64,000 nucleotides of DNA, from contig OZ005601.1 of the NCBI GenBank assembly GCA_963930655.1, forward strand, positions 18,964,001 to 19,028,000, read 5' to 3'. The stretch is from Myrica gale. Its lineage: Eukaryota > Streptophyta > Magnoliopsida > Fagales > Myricaceae. The notes under the pieces are model-generated. The model made no database searches, was not told where the DNA came from, and worked only from the letters and a program-made list of their open reading frames with translations. Numbering within the stretch: position 1 is the first letter of the stretch; every line of letters begins with the position of its first letter. The position numbers were made by a program, and so were the translations under genes. Positions 58,601-64,000 of the stretch are shown in pieces.

Positions 58601-61600
58601 ACTTGCGGGATGACTGCTATGTTATTTCTCTATTTTGTATTTAGTTATCTTGGGTAGTTCCTTTTTTATTCTTTTGCATTTCAATTACTATTGACATGAT
58701 AAAATAAAGTTGCAGTTAAGCTGCTGACTTTGGGAGGAGAACAGAGAACTGAAGCATTGCTTGTGATTATAACAGAAATATTAATTCATAGCACAATGCT
58801 AATAGTCGAATGCCATCTTACTTAAAATGAAATATCACCTGAACTGGATCTCTACAACTCCAGTTGTGCGAACTCTTGAATAGAGAATGTCTTCCTGCAA
58901 TACCAGAATACAAATTAGAAACTAATTCAACATATACTTTCCAAGTCAAAAACTTATAAATAAGTAAATCCCCAGTGAGAGAAGACAGCAAGTTTCAATG
59001 AGGAAACAAAAGACTAAAAACCCAAAAAAAGCTTCAGTGGACAAATACGAGAAACATAAAGTGAGCTCAATGAAGCTCTTGATTGAAGATTTGATTAGAA
59101 ACGTGTATCAGTGATATGGAAAATTAAATCATGCAGATTATAAGAATTTAAGGTGGCACCAAGATACAATGTACATGGATCAATGACAAACCACAGAAAA
59201 AACTAAGGAATATTTTTCAAGATAGGTTTAGAAAATAGACGTGAAAAGCACTTAATATACAATAAAAAATCCCTTCAAAGCTGCTGAAGGAACAAAAGAA
59301 AGCTCAGCAGCTATAATACTAAACAGTATGTGCAGATATAGCAACTCTCAGACTTAGATTAAGTCACAGAGATAAATCTTGAAACTCTTTTCCATAAAGG
59401 AATAGTACACCAAAGATACAGGAAGTCAAGATATCTTTGAAACATATTTTTCAATCTTCTGCTTTGGTGCACAAGGCTTTCCAGCCATTCCGAAACCAAC
59501 ATCATGAAATCTCATACTGTGCAAATGAACCTTTTTGAGACAAATAAGTATTATATGTATCAAATACCTTTGTTGGAACATAATTCGCATCAGCCAATCT
59601 TTGTAAATTTTGCATGAAATAATGGGTACACTCTGGAACTTGGAGTTGATTACTGTGAGCATATGTTTCCTATATTTACAGAGTCAAAGAAAAACTTAGC
59701 ATGCGTCATTTAGGAAACAACACCGAATAATTACTGAAGAGCTAGTCAAGATGAGACAAAGGACAGGCGTTGAATAACAGTTGAAGAAAAGGAAGAAAGA
59801 ATGAGACTGATGTAGAGCGATCAGCACATGTCATCTATTAGAAGCAACAGCTACCTGAATTGCAGCATCTTTCCATAAAGTCTCGATCTCCTGTGCAAGC
59901 TCCTTTGTGAGACGAGGATAATCCAATCTGCCTCCAATTTCTGAAAGTTTCTCTCCAACAGCCTGAAAGAAAAAGCAAGTTCTACTAATTTACAAAAAGC
60001 CAAGCATTGCCAACCCCAATTGAGCATGAAAGATATTTTCAGAGAGGCAAAATTTAATCACTTAAACCTTTTCCCTGCAAAATCAATCATGTTTTAGAAG
60101 ACCTTTTAGACACATTTCATATTTTTGGTAATGTCAATAAATGGAAGCTCCAATTACAGAGGCATTGTATTACACAGTTGAAGTGTGAGCTCAAACCTTG
60201 TTTTCACTTGAAAGAACATACTTTGAGGAATCTGAGTCATTCTGAGCCAACTCCTTTGATCCATCATGCAACATCTGCTCAATATCGTTCAGCATGCAAC
60301 AATTAAACCACTTTCAAGTTTATATCATTCCACACCATACAGTAGTTTTAGCCTCATCTCAGCACAAGAAAATAAATATTTTTTCACAAAAAAAAAGCTG
60401 ATACTAGATACTCTCTGTAACATGCAGAAAGGGAAATAACCAACACACCCTTTCAAGTATTGCGTACTTTTATAGTCTGATACACGTTGGCATGGATTAC
60501 TGAAATGTAGCTCTTTAGCTCCTCCTCGTCAAAGCCAGTTTGAAACAAGAGTCTTATCTGAGCATGGATCATGCACTCTAACATAAATATTAGCATCTCC
60601 AATAAACGTCAAGACACAGCTTTAAAGAGGAATAAAATATCTTGCCTGCTTAAAAATTGTGGACTTCCCCGATTCCCCAGCACCTTAACAACAAAAGATA
60701 GACCATATCATTCACATCAACCAAAAAGTAACAAAAATGGCACAAAATAAATGTTTATGCATAAGCCCCTAACTAGAGGGATAAGTTTTATGCACATAGA
60801 CAATAAGCTTAAATGCACAGGAAAAGAAAAGGCAATAAGCTTAAACCCTAGAACATTTTAGTGGTAGGAACAAAAGGAAGGTGTGCCATATAGATTTGCA
60901 ATTGAGGTACACAGTAAACCAAACATGTTCAGTCAACATCACAACCTCGACAATAAAGCAACAAAAGGAACTCGGTCCTGATGAAAACAAGGATAGGAAA
61001 ACTGTATTAATTATTTGATTTATACTTTACACTCATCCTGAAAGCTGAGTACATTAACTTGAACGGAAATGGAATCAGCCATCTAGTCACACCACTATTC
61101 TAAGAAACAGTTATCCATTGCCAGAGGACCCACGTCAAAGGGCAATCCTCAAATAATGTCCCCCCATTAAGAGAAAGGAACTTTATTAGACAATCCCAAA
61201 ATTAGGTGTGGAATAAAGGTAATTGGGACTTCAGAAGGCATTACACATTAAGGTGCCATTACCCTGCAATCCCAAAATCCACGATTGTTCCTTAACAGAG
61301 GCAAGTGATCTAATACTCTCTCAATCCCAAAAGGGTGACATAGGAGGGTCAACTTCTTAATCATGGATGTTGAAATGGTGCCTGCACTGAACAGATTTAT
61401 GAATAAGGCAGGTCATAATTAAGACAATCACATTCGCTGTTTAGTCTTTGAAAGCACCACCACAGAAACCGCGGATGATGCCTTGTTCTGTCATTGACCA
61501 TTGAAATAGAAGTTTTTCAATCTTGACAAGCTTCAACTAATAAGTAAATGATTTTTGTATGCAAAACAATTAAGGTAATAAGAAACACTGTTTATGTTGT

Positions 61601-61874
61601 GTACCAAGTAGCAGAAGTTTCTGGATATGCTTTTCAGCTTTTGTTTCTTGCTCAATTCGCCTTTCAATTTCTGCATCCTGAAAATCACAAATTAATAATC
61701 AAAATAAAGCTTAAATGCGATATAAAGTTGTTCTGCTGTCGCTTGGCAGTTTACCAAGCCTATCTCACATATTCATTCATACACAAAAGAGAGAGAGAGA
61801 GAGAGAATCACCTGTGCATTGTCTTCAGCATCTGATCCATTGTAATGACGGTTTCTACTGCAGAGTAAGCCCAT
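55607..61874 (-). CDS. GPA1: Heterotrimeric G-protein alpha subunit
   Basis: Thirteen coding exons join in phase to 384 residues: 61,874-61,812, 61,677-61,605, 60,683-60,646, 60,557-60,468, 60,274-60,197, 59,962-59,855, 59,669-59,568, 58,894-58,839, 57,576-57,442, 56,775-56,682, 56,397-56,338, 56,252-56,173, 55,784-55,607. Arabidopsis GPA1 has 383. MGLLC carries the myristoylation Gly2 and palmitoylation Cys5. GAGESGKS (P-loop), the RVRTTGVVE switch I with its Arg and Thr, [12 protein letters not shown] (switch II), NKFD and TTALDQ (plant G5) are intact, and the protein ends [11 protein letters not shown]. It binds GTP at the plasma membrane and signals in hormone, stomatal and growth control. 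Introns are GT-AG except intron 3 (gcaaga donor). A Cys replaces the usual Arg in [10 protein letters not shown]. Confidence 0.97.
56513..56580. repeat. (CT)n-(TA)n-(GA)n microsatellite in GPA1 intron
   Basis: A CT run, a TA run and a GA run follow each other within intron 10, next to a GT run at 56,624-56,641. Length variation is likely. Confidence 0.8.
57621..57999. mobile_element. Mutator-type MITE in GPA1 intron 8
   Basis: Element 57,630-57,990 has ends ggaaaaaatgcacttttcgc and, in inverse, gggttaaatacacttttcgc, flanked by 9-bp aaatactaa (57,621-57,629) and aaatactta (57,991-57,999) with one mismatch. The interior has mirrored ccatttaaattaacgg-type segments. It begins 53 bp upstream of the exon 9 acceptor in transcript terms and leaves all splice sites intact. 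Confidence 0.75.
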
Positions 61875-63042
61875 ACTGTCGATTACAATTGACCGCATAG
61901 AAATACCTCAGTCAAGCATCATCAGAAGTCAGATATGACATCAATTTCCTAATGCAATTTCTCTCTCTACCTGTTCAAGATATTAATCAAAACTATATCG
62001 ATCAGGACAAATAAAGATGAATAACATCTTCCCTGCCCCCTTTCACCCACAAAATGAAGGAATATGTCCTAGGCATCAGTTATAATTGAGAAAATAGATA
62101 ATTCAAACAAACGGTTGATATTTTTATACAGCTTTGGCAAAGTTTGCTCAAATGAAGTCACTAGTACACCGCTCATTAATTAATGGATGAAATAGTCGAA
62201 TTTATAATGCTTATGTTATGGTGTGATATCTTTGTCCTGACTTGCAACAAAAAGTGTAATTACAGAACATGGTATGAGTAAACAACACCTAGTTCAGCCA
62301 CATAACATGGATGGAATGACCCAAAGAATATTGTTAAGATGTGGAACTTCAATTCGAAATTTCGAAGCCCTGTACATGATTCATTGGATTTAAGCAGCGC
62401 TTTTGCCAAATAGCGTGCTACACGGGTCAGAAATTCCGGAGAAGTTAGTTCCTAAGTACAAAAACTGAATACCAACTTAAATCATCACCCTGGTGTGCCA
62501 CCCAAAATTACTGGTCACTTGTTGTTAAGCCAAGTTAAGCTCAATCCGGAGCTGTGAAGCCAAACCACACGTTGAGGAACACTTAAGCATAGTACCTCCA
62601 TAATTATATTGATTTGGGGCTTTTCCATTTTTCAACTGACCGACTATTTTTCATGCATCCAACTCCCCGATAGAAGAATAATAATTCATCGTTATCAACC
62701 AGACTGTTCACTTGTCTCGGAAAAAAAGAATTCCTATAAAGGTCTTCTTTGAATTTGGCCGTTTTCAAGACGTACACACCTATCCGCATACCGCCAGCAA
62801 ATAGAATAGATTCATGAGAAAGACAACCCGAAATGCCGTACTATTGAACCCACAAATCTTCTTTCTTCTTTCCTCAGAAAGAAAATGATATGTAAAATCT
62901 CTTGATCTACTATTTCAGGATCAAGTCACAGCGATTTCCTCAGAAAAAAGCCGCTCACACAACAAAAAGAGACAACAAAAGAAAGATCCACATGTTGAAA
63001 ATTTGGAAAAGCAAAACAAGAGAAGAGGTTTTAAGAACCTAC
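61875..63042 (-). other. GPA1 leader intron region
   Basis: Between a probable acceptor (gacag before tATGGGC, at about 61,875) and a donor gtaggttct at about 63,042 lies about 1.17 kb of noncoding sequence, taken to be an intron in the 5' UTR, as in Arabidopsis GPA1. Further small leader exons are possible. Confidence 0.5.
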
Positions 63043-63350
63043 CAATAACCATGGGAATGTTTTTCTGAGCTGCGGAGTTGGGGAAATGCCGCTAGATTTG
63101 ATGGATTTAGTAAGACTGATAGTGAAGCTCTACGGAGGGCGATTTCCCCCTTTTCTTCTTTGTTTAGCAGCTTGATATTCAAAATGTGTACGTATAGATA
63201 TATCTGTGTGAACGGATAAAATCGTTATTCCATAGTAAGAGCTTTGTAGTTACAGAAGGGAAGGGTCAGCTAAATCTAGGAGGAGTAAGGAGGGAAGAGC
63301 GCCGAAAGCTGCAAAGCCTCTCCGCCATTCGGTCAAAGTTAAAAAGATGG
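63043..63350 (-). other. GPA1 first exon (5' UTR), approximate
   Basis: The minus strand runs through a pyrimidine-rich leader (ctcttccctccttactcctc) to cccatggttattg|gtaggt. It contains an ATG-GAA-TAA mini-frame and an ATG seven bases before the donor. The start at about 63,350 is an estimate, since no clear TATA box was found. Confidence 0.45.
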
Positions 63351-63522
63351 ATCAGAAAAACAAAAACTATTAGTGCTACTTGAAATACATTTGTTTTTTT
63401 TATTTTTGAGATACACGCGCTTTTTTTACGTCACCCATATTAACGACTTAACTTTATAGAGGAATATTAATGGTATAATGTGGACCGTATCTTCAAAAAC
63501 TTGAGCAGCAAACATTGACCGA

Positions 63523-63728
63523 CTCTGGGTGGGTTTGTGTGGTAAAATTTTTGGTATTGGGTTTAGTGTTGGTATTGGGTTTAGTGAAAAAGTGAAGAGA
63601 GAGGTAATATTTTATAGTTTTTGTAATTTGTTATATTTTTTGATAGAAGAGAGAGAGATTATATTGGAGTATTTTATTAGGAGAGAGATAAAATTTTGGG
63701 TAAAATTTTAGTGACAAACGCAGCCTCT
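63523..63728. mobile_element. MITE-like element
   Basis: Ends gggtgggtttgtgtggtaaa and attttagtgacaaacgcagc form an imperfect inverted repeat around a T/G-rich noncoding interior with a duplicated ggtattgggtttagtg. It lies 5' of the GPA1 gene. Superfamily unassigned. Confidence 0.45.
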
Positions 63729-64000
63729 CTCTCACAGGGAAACACTTCCTCCTTGTGCGTTTGTTTCTAATGCCCGGCGTCAAGGGGCGCACACTACTGT
63801 TGTACAGGCTGGACTTTCCAGTGGTTAGTAAATACCCTCCACCGTCCGGATGTTAACCCCTGATTATCTATGTAAATTGTAATGAATTGTAATTGGATGG
63901 AAATGGAATTCTTGAGAACACGTGACGAATTTGAGGCGTCACCCTCCTATTTGGCTGAATGCAATTTCTTTGATACCTCTCGTTACGAAAGCAGAAACCT
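63729..64000. other. Spacer at window end, nothing recognised
   Basis: No frame or repeat was supported. Confidence 0.4.

Overview
This is a 64-kb piece of flowering-plant nuclear DNA, most likely from a eudicot. It is AT-rich, has intron-split host genes, and is packed with nested transposable elements. Two intact host genes are present, both on the minus strand: the heterotrimeric G-protein alpha subunit (GPA1 type, 13 coding exons, 55,607-61,874) and, downstream of it, a chalcone-isomerase-fold fatty-acid-binding protein (FAP2 type, 10 coding exons, 39,061-43,192). In Arabidopsis the same two genes are neighbours (At2g26300 and At2g26310, from memory), so this looks like an old gene pair whose spacer has been swollen to about 11 kb by insertions.

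Layout. 1-3,650: a broken minus-strand L1-type LINE. 4,998-9,312: a hAT element with an 8-bp target duplication, holding a palindromic Mutator-type MITE (9-bp duplication), which in turn holds a 2.9-kb CACTA element carrying pieces of a SnRK2 kinase gene and of a plastid stress-regulated gene. 10,379-10,827: a small hAT derivative. 11,690-26,420: the gag end of an old Ty1/copia relic, split by a probable 3.8-kb solo LTR, by a 7.2-kb CACTA element carrying UMP1 (proteasome assembly) and Arc1p/AIMP1-like exons, and by an unclassified 1.25-kb element. 26,420-34,140: a 73-bp tandem repeat, a decayed plastid 16S rRNA insert, half of a GC-cored Mutator-type element, a second unclassified 1.25-kb element, a 4CL-like relic and transposon debris. 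34,143-37,885: a third CACTA element with TCCGGA-rich ends.

44,822-49,565 is a 4.7-kb autonomous-type hAT element with a perfect 8-bp duplication and a transposase frame with one in-frame TGA. 50,345-52,330 is LINE ORF1 debris split by a second LINE tail, whose poly(A) was then invaded by a 976-bp Mutator-type element with nearly perfect ~200-bp inverted arms and a GC-rich palindromic core. 52,848-54,974 is another hAT relic with a hAT derivative and a MITE inside. 55,607-63,350 is the G-alpha gene; a MITE lies at 63,523-63,728.

The main biology beyond the two genes is repeated host-gene capture by CACTA elements (four gene fragments in two elements) and insertion order that can be read from target-site duplications. 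Exon limits and protein matches come from reading the sequence and from memory of the families; no database search was run.
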